A stretch of DNA of 64,000 nucleotides from Ferruginibacter sp. (lineage in GTDB: Bacteria; Bacteroidota; Bacteroidia; Chitinophagales; Chitinophagaceae): assembly GCA_025362235.1 (NCBI GenBank), contig JANYGZ010000098.1, positions 1 to 64,000 on the forward strand, in the 5' to 3' direction. The notes under the pieces are model-generated. The model saw nothing but the letters and a program-made list of their open reading frames with translations, was not told the DNA's origin and did not search any database. A program made the position numbers and the translations under genes. Below, one piece after another: positions 39,164 through 48,324 of this stretch. The stretch's first letter is position 1. The number at the start of each line of letters is the position of its first letter.

Positions 39164-39931
39164 ATGAAAGAAGGGCAAAAGCTCTGGACAAGAGATGAAT
39201 TAATTCTAGCAGTTAATCTTTATTGCAAATTGCCTTTTGGTAAAATGCACAAAGGAAATGATGAAATAATCAAATTTGCTGAACTCATTGGGAGGACACC
39301 ATCTTCTATTGCATTGAAGTTGGGAAATTTTACAAGCTTTGACCCAACCTTAAAGGAAAGAGGAATTAAAGGTGCTGCTAATGCAAGTAAATTAGATAAG
39401 AAAATTTGGAACGAATTTTATAATAATTGGGATGCTGCGTTAATAGAAAGTGAATTATTATTAGCAAAAAAGGAACACACAACTATTGAAAAGCTAAATA
39501 ACGTAAACATTAGCGAAATTCTTAAAGAAGATTTAGAGAAAGAAAGACTTGTGAAAACAAGAGTAAATCAATCTATATTTAGAACAATGATGCTTGCAAC
39601 ATATAATAATAAATGTTGCATAACGCAGATTGAAAATAAGGAATTACTAATTGCAAGCCATATTATTCCTTGGGCGAAAGATGAAAAGAATAGATTAAAT
39701 CCAATGAATGGCTTATTATTAAATGCGTTGCATGATAAAGCTTTTGAAAATGGTTTAATAACAATTGCAGAAGATTATACAATTAAAATTTCTTCTTCCT
39801 TCAAAAAGAAAAATGTTTCTGAAAGTATTAAACAAAATTTTATCGATTTTGAGGGGAAGCAAATACACTTACCAGATAAATTCTTACCTGCGAAGGAATT
39901 TTTAAAAATTCATAATGAAAGATTTAAATAG
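39164..39931 (+). CDS. HNH endonuclease (restriction-endonuclease-like)
   Basis: LWTRDELILAVNLYCKLPFGKMH N-term; NNKCCITQIENKELLIASHIIPWAKDEKNRLNPMNGLLLNALHDKAFENGLITI HNH region. Track ORF begins at 39098, but MKEGQKLWTRDE at 39164 looks like the real start. Confidence 0.85.
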   Translation: MKEGQKLWTRDELILAVNLYCKLPFGKMHKGNDEIIKFAELIGRTPSSIALKLGNFTSFDPTLKERGIKGAANASKLDKKIWNEFYNNWDAALIESELLLAKKEHTTIEKLNNVNISEILKEDLEKERLVKTRVNQSIFRTMMLATYNNKCCITQIENKELLIASHIIPWAKDEKNRLNPMNGLLLNALHDKAFENGLITIAEDYTIKISSSFKKKNVSESIKQNFIDFEGKQIHLPDKFLPAKEFLKIHNERFK

Positions 39932-39985
39932 ATTTTAAATTATTTCAGAAATTAGATTAAGTTTTTTCCATTAAAGTATAAATAA

Positions 39986-40249
39986 ATGAAAACTTTTAAA
40001 GTATCATCTTCACAAGGATATTTAATTGTTAATGAGCAAACGGGAATTGTAATTAAGTGTAATAGTAATAGGGGTAAAAATGATTATTTGCTGGCGATAG
40101 AAAGGTTTGATTTTGCCAGATACAAAGCAGCTTTCAAAAGTAATACGGTTCCTGAAGATATAGACATTTTGCGTCTATCATATTGGTCTAAAAATAATAT
40201 ATATGATACGCCAGCCGAAGGCTATGAACCAAATTTTTATTTAGGATAA
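39986..40249 (+). CDS. Hypothetical protein
   Basis: Intact 87-aa ORF with no family recognised. Confidence 0.45.
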   Translation: MKTFKVSSSQGYLIVNEQTGIVIKCNSNRGKNDYLLAIERFDFARYKAAFKSNTVPEDIDILRLSYWSKNNIYDTPAEGYEPNFYLG

Positions 40250-40612
40250 TTCTTTCCGTGCAAAGTTTTCCATCATAAAATTCACGCTCTATAAATTATA
40301 AGATTCCCTGCAACCGCCCCGCCTATTAAATAGATGACCACCCTTTTTTGAGGAAGATATTACCCGGAAATGATAATCCCGGCAGAAAATCAGGAAAAAA
40401 ATTCACTGCAAAAAAACAGGATAAGCTGTGGTAAAAAAAATAAAATGGTTCAATGGCTGCGGTAATTTGCCGTACACAACATACCTAAACCAGCGATATT
40501 AACAATTCTTTTTTAAAATTGTATGGTCGGTGGCTACTGGTGGCGGGGTATTTGTAAAATATCAATTCGAACAGTTGTATTAACTGGTCTTAAACAACTA
40601 AAATATTTTTTT

Positions 40613-41161
40613 ATGAAAAGAAACCGTATCATTTTCCTGGCAATATTGTTATTCGCATTGTCAGGAATTTTTCTGCCGGCTGCAGTTCATGCACAAAACA
40701 ATGATAAAGCCAAAATGGTGGACGAAAGTAAAGAAGCTAAAGCCTCATTTGTAAAATCAGACCGGGGCATGGATGAGCTTTTTAAAAAATCTCATGGTTA
40801 TGTGATCTTCCCAAATGTTGGCAAGGGTGCATTAATAATAGGTGGTGCCGGTGGTAAGGGAACAGTATTTGAACATGGAGTAGCTATAGGCAAGGCAAAA
40901 ATGTCGCAGGTAACTGCAGGTCTGCAAGTGGGTGGAGAGGCTTACCGGGAAGTGATATTTTTTGAAAATAAAGCAGCACTGGATCACTTTAAGGGTGATA
41001 AGCTGGAATTCAGCGGACAGGTTGCTGCAGTGGCGGTAAAAGAAGGAGCATCTGCCAACGTAAAATACAGAGACGGTGTTGCAGTGTTTACACAAGAAAA
41101 AGGTGGCCTGATGCTGGAAGCTTCGCTGGGTGGACAGAAATTAGATTACGAGGCATTTTAA
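40613..41161 (+). CDS. SYLF / YSC84-like lipid-binding domain protein
   Basis: FKKSHGYVIFPNVGKGALIIGGAGGKGTVFEHGVAIGKAKMSQVTAGLQVGGEAYREVIFFENKAAL; start MKRNRIIFLAILLF within the longer track ORF. Confidence 0.9.
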   Translation: MKRNRIIFLAILLFALSGIFLPAAVHAQNNDKAKMVDESKEAKASFVKSDRGMDELFKKSHGYVIFPNVGKGALIIGGAGGKGTVFEHGVAIGKAKMSQVTAGLQVGGEAYREVIFFENKAALDHFKGDKLEFSGQVAAVAVKEGASANVKYRDGVAVFTQEKGGLMLEASLGGQKLDYEAF

Positions 41162-41229
41162 ATTTTTATTAAGTAGCATAACAAGGCGTTTTTATTGGTG
41201 GAGTATTAAATTGTAATACCGAATTAAAA

Positions 41230-41274
41230 GAACCCTTGTCCTGACATTCTGTTTGAATGCAAGGACAAGGGTTC
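41230..41274. terminator. Long stem-loop downstream of SYLF gene
   Basis: gaacccttgtcct ... aggacaagggttc, 13-bp arms with a second inner cattc/gaatg stem. Confidence 0.55.
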
Positions 41275-41444
41275 GTGTTTAAAATATCCAAATTATTTTT
41301 TCAAGAACGGTTATAATCGTTAGTCCCTCTACTGGCGCAAGCGTTCCAAAAAAGCAGCTCATTTTGTCTGTTGGATGCATTAATAAGCAAACTTTGATTT
41401 TTAATGCTTACTTTCAACAACAGCTTTCCGACAAGTAAAAGCAA

Positions 41445-42014
41445 ATGATGAATACTCACCCGGAGACAACCAACAGCAGCAAGAAAGGTATTTTTATCTT
41501 AACTGTTATTTTATTGTTCGCCGTCGGCATTTGTTTAATAGTAAATTATTCTATTGACCATTCGTTCAACTGGTCGCTGTATCCCGCAGGGGCATTGATG
41601 GTAGTATGGGCCACCATTGCCCCATTAATGATGATGAAAAAATACAGGGTGTTAGGCCTGTTTTGCGGATTGACAATAACACTGATTCCTTTTCTTTTTT
41701 TAATTCAGTGGCTCAACCCGGTTAAAGGCTGGCTAATGCCCCTTGCCTTACCCATCGCCTTGGTGTTTCTGTCAGCACTTGCAATTTCCCTGTTAGCGTT
41801 CAGCTACCTGCAAAATAAACGGTATGCAAAAGCGTTTGCCATCTTTATGTTTGGTGTGGTTGCAAATGTGGCTGTAGGTAAAATAGTGAACGGCTTTTTA
41901 GATCATAACAATGTTGAGGACATTTCCAGGACTTACACCCTGTCTGTATCAGCGCTGCTTACCTTGTTATTTATTGTTGCAGGCTATGTTGGAGCTGGTA
42001 AAGCAAATAAATAA
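41445..42014 (+). CDS. Hypothetical multi-pass membrane protein
   Basis: 189-aa ORF with several hydrophobic helices. Confidence 0.6.
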   Translation: MMNTHPETTNSSKKGIFILTVILLFAVGICLIVNYSIDHSFNWSLYPAGALMVVWATIAPLMMMKKYRVLGLFCGLTITLIPFLFLIQWLNPVKGWLMPLALPIALVFLSALAISLLAFSYLQNKRYAKAFAIFMFGVVANVAVGKIVNGFLDHNNVEDISRTYTLSVSALLTLLFIVAGYVGAGKANK

Positions 42015-42116
42015 TTACACCAGGGCACCTCTTTCCGTGCAACGTTATTGTAAACCGGTACCCAAATTGAAAATTAGTAATTTATATAAAGGGTAAGTAA
42101 AAGGAAATTTTTTTGA

Positions 42117-42494
42117 ATGAGTTTTTATAGAAAAATAATATTCGTGGTAATTTGTTTTCTTTTAGCTGCCGTCGGTTTTTTAATTAAAATCCCTGCTCCG
42201 TTAAGAGGCCATGATAAATTACTGCACATTTCAGCTTACTTTATAGCCGCCGCTTTTTTAAATTATTTATTTAAAAAAAGGCATTTGGTAATATTTATAG
42301 TGCTGTTTTTATTTGGGGTATTAATTGAATATTTACAACAAGTAGCTAATAAAATAACACACTCTCACATTCATGGAAGATTTGATTTAGAAGATATTTA
42401 TGCAAATACCAAGGGTCTTTTATTGTATTCTTTTATTGCACTGATATTATGGACGCTTAAAAAAATCTATACTTATTTCAGATCCGCTAAATGA
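42117..42494 (+). CDS. VanZ-like family membrane protein
   Basis: HDKLLHISAYFIAAAFLNYLF...GVLIEYLQQ...HIHGRFDLEDIYANTKGLLL. Confidence 0.8.
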   Translation: MSFYRKIIFVVICFLLAAVGFLIKIPAPLRGHDKLLHISAYFIAAAFLNYLFKKRHLVIFIVLFLFGVLIEYLQQVANKITHSHIHGRFDLEDIYANTKGLLLYSFIALILWTLKKIYTYFRSAK

Positions 42495-42662
42495 TGTTTT
42501 CCCTTTGTATGCACCTCTCTCTGTTGCCGTGGCACGTGTCACAAACTATTTCTTAGGATAAAATAATCTGCTGACGATTTTTTATTTCCTTTATACTCCC
42601 AATTGGCTCGTGAAGGATACAAAACAAGGCTGAGTTATTCACACTTTTTTTCTTCCTGATAC

Positions 42663-43067
42663 CTATAAATACCTCACTTTAAAATTTGTTTCTCCCAACA
42701 GGGCATCAAACTCATGGTCACCAGTAATGAGGGTGGCTTTTTTACTGATAGTGATGGCTGCGGCAAAAGCATCGGCATAACTCATAGAAAAGCCTGCCTT
42801 AATTTTAGCGGCCTGCAGGCAAAGCGGCAGATCTGCTTCAATGATATGTAATGGCAATTGCTTTAATATTTGCAATGCAGCTTCTGCAGCCTTTACATCC
42901 ACTTTACGGCAAATCATATAATACACTTCGCCAATATTTACCGAACAGATATATGCCTCCATTTCATCATTGGCTACTTTTACCAGCATTTCTTTAATAA
43001 TGGTATAGCCGGGTTCTTTCCTGAAAAAATTTATCAGGGCATAACTGTCAAATACAATCTTTTTCAT
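42663..43067 (-). CDS. PIN domain toxin (VapC-like)
   Basis: KIVFDSYALINFFRKEPG...SMSYADAFAAAITISKKATLITGDHEFDAL. Confidence 0.88.
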   Translation of the reverse strand: MKKIVFDSYALINFFRKEPGYTIIKEMLVKVANDEMEAYICSVNIGEVYYMICRKVDVKAAEAALQILKQLPLHIIEADLPLCLQAAKIKAGFSMSYADAFAAAITISKKATLITGDHEFDALLGETNFKVRYL

Positions 43068-43342
43068 TTGCCGGTTTTTTTAGTGCCCGCATTCAGGTTC
43101 ATTTTTCTTTCCTCCCGTTTTTTTTCTTCCTGTTTAATTTTCATAAACTCAGCAATAGAAGGAAATGAATCTTTTAAACTTCCTGCAAGGTTTTCAAAAT
43201 AGGTTTCATCCATGGGCTTAATCAACACGCCGTCAGCCGTTTCTTCAAATACTACTTTTACGCCGCTTTTAATGCCATATTTGGTTCGCAGGCGCTTTGG
43301 TATCAGCAATTGCCCTTTAGAGGTTAAAACAGATGTTTCCAT
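43064..43342 (-). CDS. AbrB/MazE-type antitoxin
   Basis: METSVLTSKGQLLIPKRLRTKYGIKSGVKVVFEETADGVLIKPM; ATG at 43340-43342. The track ORF is over-extended 5'. Confidence 0.85.
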   Translation of the reverse strand: METSVLTSKGQLLIPKRLRTKYGIKSGVKVVFEETADGVLIKPMDETYFENLAGSLKDSFPSIAEFMKIKQEEKKREERKMNLNAGTKKTGK

Positions 43343-43361
43343 ACATTTAATTTTTGTACTA

Positions 43362-43400
43362 CAAATATATAAAAGTATTACTAAATAAAAAAGTATTACT
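43362..43400 (-). promoter_or_regulatory. Promoter and tandem operator repeats for PIN/AbrB toxin-antitoxin operon
   Basis: -7 box TATATTTG on the minus strand (43369-43362); direct repeats aaaagtattact at 43371-43382 and 43389-43400. Confidence 0.6.
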
Positions 43401-43903
43401 TTATTTATTTTTATCCTAAATGAAACACTTGCGCCAGTAAATTCAATAAATAATAAAATTCCCTGCAACCGAACCGCTATGCTGATTGCTAGTTGCGAGG
43501 CGTTGCCTGGAAGACTACTTTTCCCCGAATATTTTAATGGTAGTTGATCTCTGTTTTTTCTTTTTTTCATTGCCAAAAAAAGAAACAAAAAACGCTAGGC
43601 AGGAAGGGCCTCATCCGCCTTTCAGGCACCTTCTCCAACAGGAGAAGGGAAAAGGTTGCGATTTGTTCGGCCCCTTCCTGCCGCATAGCTATGTGGGTCT
43701 TTAGTACTAGTGTAAACTGGACCGGGGAACTTTATTGTACGCCTTTACCGGCTACAGTTTTTTAAATTAGAAGGATTGGTAGTATTCTGTATGTTGTTAC
43801 TATAAAAGGTCGTGGTTGTTATGAAATAGTTGAACTGACCGCACCTAAGAGTAGTGAACAAACGCTGAAGCTACAGTAGTGCCACCGTTCAACATAGTTG
43901 CTT

Positions 43904-43932
43904 CCCGAAATCGGGATGTAATCGATTTCGGG
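43904..43932. repeat. Inverted repeat cccgaaatcg/cgatttcggg
   Basis: 10-bp perfect arms (43904-43913, 43923-43932). Confidence 0.85.
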
Positions 43933-44062
43933 CCGGCTTTTTTTGGTTACTTTTTTTCCGCAAAAAAAAGTGACAATAATGCGCTGTCAAATTGCAAATG
44001 AAAACTGTATCGTAGTGTTCTAAATTATTTTTTTCAAGATCAGTTGAATAACCGTTATTCTC
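43932..44062. repeat. Duplicated intergenic block, copy A
   Basis: ggcttttttt..ggttactttttttccgcaaaaaaaagtgacaataatgcgctgtcaaattgcaaatgaaaactgt..cgtagtgttctaaattatttttttcaagatcagttgaataaccgttattc. Confidence 0.88.
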
Positions 44063-44242
44063 TGCCCTTCCTTCGGTGCAACGTCTTCCATTATCAAATC
44101 CTCACTCTATAAATTATAAGATTCCCAGCAACGTCACAAGTTCTACTCATTGCCCGTTGAGAAACCCTGGAACTGAAATAGACTTCGGAAAAAACTTACA
44201 CAGCAGTACAGATTACGAAATAAATTTTCTACTTTTATTGAT

Positions 44243-44674
44243 ATGGAAGAAGAATTAAACACAGGAGAAATTCAGGAAAACAAAAAGGAAAAGAAAGCCA
44301 AAGAGAAGGCTGAGAAAGAGCAATCATCGGCGGAGCGAACGCTCCTGGCGTATGAACGTACCTTGCTGGCCTGGGTAAGAACAGGAGTTCATTTAATGAC
44401 CTTTGGTTTTTTCATTTACAAATTGCTGCAGCAAAAGGTAGTGGAATCCGGGGCACACCCGGTGCTGGACATCATTTCACCAAGAACGATCGGGCTCATC
44501 ATGATATCATCTGGTTTTATTGGCTTATCACTGGCTGTACTACGTTTTATACAGGTTGCAGACAAGTATGGACAATTGAGGCGGAAAACATATGTAAACC
44601 CAGCCATGTTACAGTCGTATGTAATACTACTTCTTTCTGCAGCGCTGGTTATTGGAGCACTGGCAGGAAGATGA
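44243..44674 (+). CDS. DUF202 domain-containing membrane protein
   Basis: ERTLLAYERTLLAWVRTGVHLMTFGFFIYK. Confidence 0.88.
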   Translation: MEEELNTGEIQENKKEKKAKEKAEKEQSSAERTLLAYERTLLAWVRTGVHLMTFGFFIYKLLQQKVVESGAHPVLDIISPRTIGLIMISSGFIGLSLAVLRFIQVADKYGQLRRKTYVNPAMLQSYVILLLSAALVIGALAGR

Positions 44675-44857
44675 CAGGCACCAAACAATGATAAAAAGGT
44701 CATCGCTATCAGCAGGCGGCGGCAGTTCTCCTCTTTCGATGCAGCATCATTCATCATCAAATACTCATTCTATAAATTTAAATAGTAACAAGTGATTCTG
44801 CGGAACACTTGCGCCAGTAGGCCTTTGCTCCAGACAGTTTTTAAATAGCGAAGAGCG

Positions 44858-44990
44858 GGCGGCTTTTTATTGTTACTTTTTTTTCCGCAAAAAAAGTGAC
44901 AATTAAGCGCTGTCAAATTGCAAATAGAAACTGTGCCGTAGTGTTCTAAATTATTTTTTTCAAGAACAGTTCAATAAGCGTTATTCCCTA
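44858..44990. repeat. Duplicated intergenic block, copy B
   Basis: ggctttttattgttacttttttttccgcaaaaaaagtgacaattaagcgctgtcaaattgcaaatagaaactgtgccgtagtgttctaaattatttttttcaagaacagttcaataagcgttattc. Confidence 0.88.
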
Positions 44991-45034
44991 ATCTTTCTTT
45001 TTTAAAACTTATCTTCAAAATAAAATTAACCGGT

Positions 45035-46351
45035 ATGAAATATTATTTATCCTTTTTATTATTGGTTGTAGCGGCACTCGCCCGCAAACAACCTGAATCC
45101 AAAATGGCTCCTCCCGGCATCAATCAACTGGCAACGCAATATGTGCGACTGGCTTTGGATATTGGCAGGTATGATTCATCGTTTGTAGATGCCTATTATG
45201 GCTCCGACTCTTTACAACCTTCAGCTACAAAAAAAGCAACATTTTCGAAAGACAGTTTTTTACTGGAAGTACAACATTTACAGGATGCATTGGGGCAGTT
45301 ATTGCTGCAAACAACCAATGATACCATACAAAAAAGAGCCACCTGGATGAAGGCACAGCTGACTGCATTTGGGCGAAGAATAAAAATATATTCGGGGGAG
45401 TATGCAAGTTTTGATGCGGAGAGTATGGACCTGTATAGTGTTGCAGCACCGGTTTACCCCGAAACACATTACCAGGCATTGGTGGCACAGCTGGATACCC
45501 TGTTACAGGGAAAAGGTACTGTGCAGGAAAGGTTTCAATTACTGTGCAACCGGTTTATTATTCCAAAAGCAAAGTTAGATACCGTTTTTCATGCCGCTAT
45601 TGCAGAATGCCGCAAAAGAACATTGCACCATTATACCCTTCCTGCAAATGAAAATTTTATGCTGCAATTTGTATCGGATAAACCGTGGAGCGGTTATAAC
45701 TGGTATAAGGGAAATTACCAAAGCCTGATACAGATTAATACCGACCTGCAGATATTTATTGACCGTGCCATTGATGTGGGCACTCATGAAAGTTACCCCG
45801 GTCACCATGTGTACAATATGCTGCTGGAGAAAAATTTATACCACGATAAAGGATGGGTAGAAATTTCTTTATACCCTTTGTTCAGCCCGCAATCGCTGAT
45901 AGCAGAAGGCTCGGCCAATTATGGTATTGACCTGGTATTTCCGGGTAATGATAAAATAGCATTCTGCAAAGATGTGTTATTGCCTCTTGCAGGATTGGAT
46001 ACAACAGGCATCAGTATTTATTTTAAAGCACAAGCCATAAAGGGCCAGTTAAAATTTGCCCGCAATGAAGTGGGCAGGGGTATCATCAATAAAACAATGG
46101 ACACACCAACAACCATGCGCTGGTTGAAAGATTATTGCCTGATGAATGAGGAGACGGCTAAAAAAAGTATCCGCTTTATTAATGTAAACCGCAGCTATGT
46201 AATTAACTATAATTATGGAATGGAGTTGATAAAAAATTATATGGAAGCAAAAGCGGGTGGTGCTGCCGATGCTGACAAAAGATGGGAGGCGTTTGGCGTA
46301 CTTTTGAGTAACCCTGTACTGCCTTCGGATTTGTTGAAAGCAAGTAAGTAA
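45035..46351 (+). CDS. DUF885-like protein (metallopeptidase-like)
   Basis: DVGTHESYPGHHVYNMLLEKNLYHDKGWVEISLYPLFSPQSLIAEGSANYGIDLVFPG. Confidence 0.78.
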   Translation: MKYYLSFLLLVVAALARKQPESKMAPPGINQLATQYVRLALDIGRYDSSFVDAYYGSDSLQPSATKKATFSKDSFLLEVQHLQDALGQLLLQTTNDTIQKRATWMKAQLTAFGRRIKIYSGEYASFDAESMDLYSVAAPVYPETHYQALVAQLDTLLQGKGTVQERFQLLCNRFIIPKAKLDTVFHAAIAECRKRTLHHYTLPANENFMLQFVSDKPWSGYNWYKGNYQSLIQINTDLQIFIDRAIDVGTHESYPGHHVYNMLLEKNLYHDKGWVEISLYPLFSPQSLIAEGSANYGIDLVFPGNDKIAFCKDVLLPLAGLDTTGISIYFKAQAIKGQLKFARNEVGRGIINKTMDTPTTMRWLKDYCLMNEETAKKSIRFINVNRSYVINYNYGMELIKNYMEAKAGGAADADKRWEAFGVLLSNPVLPSDLLKASK

Positions 46352-46382
46352 AATAATTACGGCCGTTTAAAAAAAGTATAGA

Positions 46383-48245
46383 ATGAAAGCCACAAAAAAT
46401 TTTACCGTTAAAATAGCTGCCCAAATATTTATTTTTTTGTTGCCTGTTATTTCATTTGCTGCAGGCAAAGACAGTGTATTTGTTAATCAATTTGGCCTTT
46501 TGCCCAACACAAGGGAAGACGCAGTAAAAGCCGTGCAACAGGCCCTTGCAGTTTGTAAAACAAAAACAAATCCAGTGCTTGTTTTTAGTAAAGGCCGGTA
46601 TGATTTCTGGCCACAATTTAGCGAGCAAAAAAATTATTACGAATCAAATACTACCAATAATAACCCCAAACGTTGCCCCATTTTAATTGATCATTTTACA
46701 ACACTAACGATTGACGCAGGCGGTGCCGATTTTATTTATCATGGCCCTGAACAACCTTTTACTATTGACCATAGTGAAAATATTTCGATAAAAAATGTGA
46801 GTATCGACTGGGATATTCCATTGACTGCACAGGCTACTGTAATAAATACAACGACTGATTATATTGACCTGCAGATTGACACAGTTGCCTATCCTTTTAC
46901 AATTAAAAAAGGTAAGCTTGTATTTACAGGTGAAGACTGGCAAAGTGAGTGGTGGGACTGTATGGAATTTGAACATGATACACGTTTAATTGTTCCGCAA
47001 ACAGGCGATGCCGGCGTACTTGGCAATAACTGGACAAATTATACGGCCACACAACAACCGGGAGGATTGGTGCGTCTTAACTATCACTTTATAAGAAAGC
47101 CTGCCATTGGAAATGTATTAGTAATGCGCCACAGCGATAGGGATCATGCCGGCATTTTTATCGCAGACAGTAAAAACATCCAGTTAGAAAATATTAATAT
47201 TTACAACACAGCCGGCCTGGGAATATTATCACAATATGCAGAAAACCTTTCATTCAAAAATATACAGGTGGTACCCAACAGGCAGAAGGGACGTTACTTT
47301 AGCGGGCATGATGATGGTTGTCATTTTTCCAACTGTAAAGGAAAGATACTGGTAGACGGTTGTTCATTTGAAGGTTTGATGGATGATCCTATTAATGTGC
47401 ATGGCACGGCAGTACAGATCATTGAAAAAAAATCAGCCAATCAATTGCTTTGCCGTTTCATGCACGAACAAAGTATTGGCATGGAATGGGCACGTGCCGG
47501 CGATGTAATTGGTTTCATCAATCATACAACCATGCAGACAGTTGCAACAGGAACGGTGGTTAATTTTACAGCACTTGATTCTGTCAATTTTATGCTTACG
47601 TTCAGTAACCCAGTTCTTGCAGCCATTAACATAAAAGATGCCCTGGAAAATATAACCTACACACCGGATATTACCATCCGTAATTGTTGGTTTGGAGTTA
47701 ACCGGGCAAGGGGTATTTTGATATCAACACCCGGTAAAGTATTGGTTGAAGACAATACATTTATATCAAGTGGTTCGGCCATTCTTATAGCAGGCGATGC
47801 CAATCAGTGGTTTGAATCTGGTGCCGTAAAAGATGTTTTAATACGCAGAAATAATTTTACAGATGCCTGCCTTACTTCTATGTACCAGTTTTGCGAAGCC
47901 ATTATAAGTATAGAACCAGAGATACCAAAGCCGGACCCCGGCAAAGCTTTTCACCGTAACATTGTTATTACAGAAAATAATTTTCATCCTTACGACTACC
48001 CGGTATTGTATGCAAAGTCGGTAGATGGACTTGCCTTTACCAATAACACTATTACCCGCAGTACCCGTTTTAAACCTTTTCACCCGAACGGGTTTATGTT
48101 TACTTTTAACGCCTGTAAAAAAGTATCTATTACGGGTAATGCATTACAGGGAGATGTGTTAGGGAAAAATATTAACCTGGAAAAAATGGCTGTAAAAGAG
48201 TTGTCAGTAAAACCCGGTGAATCATTTACTGTGCAAAAAGATTAG
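46383..48245 (+). CDS. GH110 alpha-1,3-galactosidase-like right-handed beta-helix enzyme
   Basis: FSKGRYDFWPQFSEQKNYYESNTTNNNPKRCPILIDHFTTLTIDAGGADFIYHG; DDPINVHGTAVQII; RFMHEQSIGMEWARAGD; NRARGILISTPGKVLVEDNTFISSGSAILIAGDANQWFESGAVKDVLIRRN. Confidence 0.85.
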   Translation: MKATKNFTVKIAAQIFIFLLPVISFAAGKDSVFVNQFGLLPNTREDAVKAVQQALAVCKTKTNPVLVFSKGRYDFWPQFSEQKNYYESNTTNNNPKRCPILIDHFTTLTIDAGGADFIYHGPEQPFTIDHSENISIKNVSIDWDIPLTAQATVINTTTDYIDLQIDTVAYPFTIKKGKLVFTGEDWQSEWWDCMEFEHDTRLIVPQTGDAGVLGNNWTNYTATQQPGGLVRLNYHFIRKPAIGNVLVMRHSDRDHAGIFIADSKNIQLENINIYNTAGLGILSQYAENLSFKNIQVVPNRQKGRYFSGHDDGCHFSNCKGKILVDGCSFEGLMDDPINVHGTAVQIIEKKSANQLLCRFMHEQSIGMEWARAGDVIGFINHTTMQTVATGTVVNFTALDSVNFMLTFSNPVLAAINIKDALENITYTPDITIRNCWFGVNRARGILISTPGKVLVEDNTFISSGSAILIAGDANQWFESGAVKDVLIRRNNFTDACLTSMYQFCEAIISIEPEIPKPDPGKAFHRNIVITENNFHPYDYPVLYAKSVDGLAFTNNTITRSTRFKPFHPNGFMFTFNACKKVSITGNALQGDVLGKNINLEKMAVKELSVKPGESFTVQKD

Positions 48246-48324
48246 TCTTCTGTGCCTGGATGATTTATGTACTTACAAATTATAGCGTGCTAGAAATTTA
48301 CAGGAAATGGAATCAGTAGCCGAT

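Noticed and set aside
43486-43765. + strand ORFs of 72-73 aa
   Set aside because: They cover repeat-like sequence (ccttctccaacaggagaagg) with no conserved protein features.
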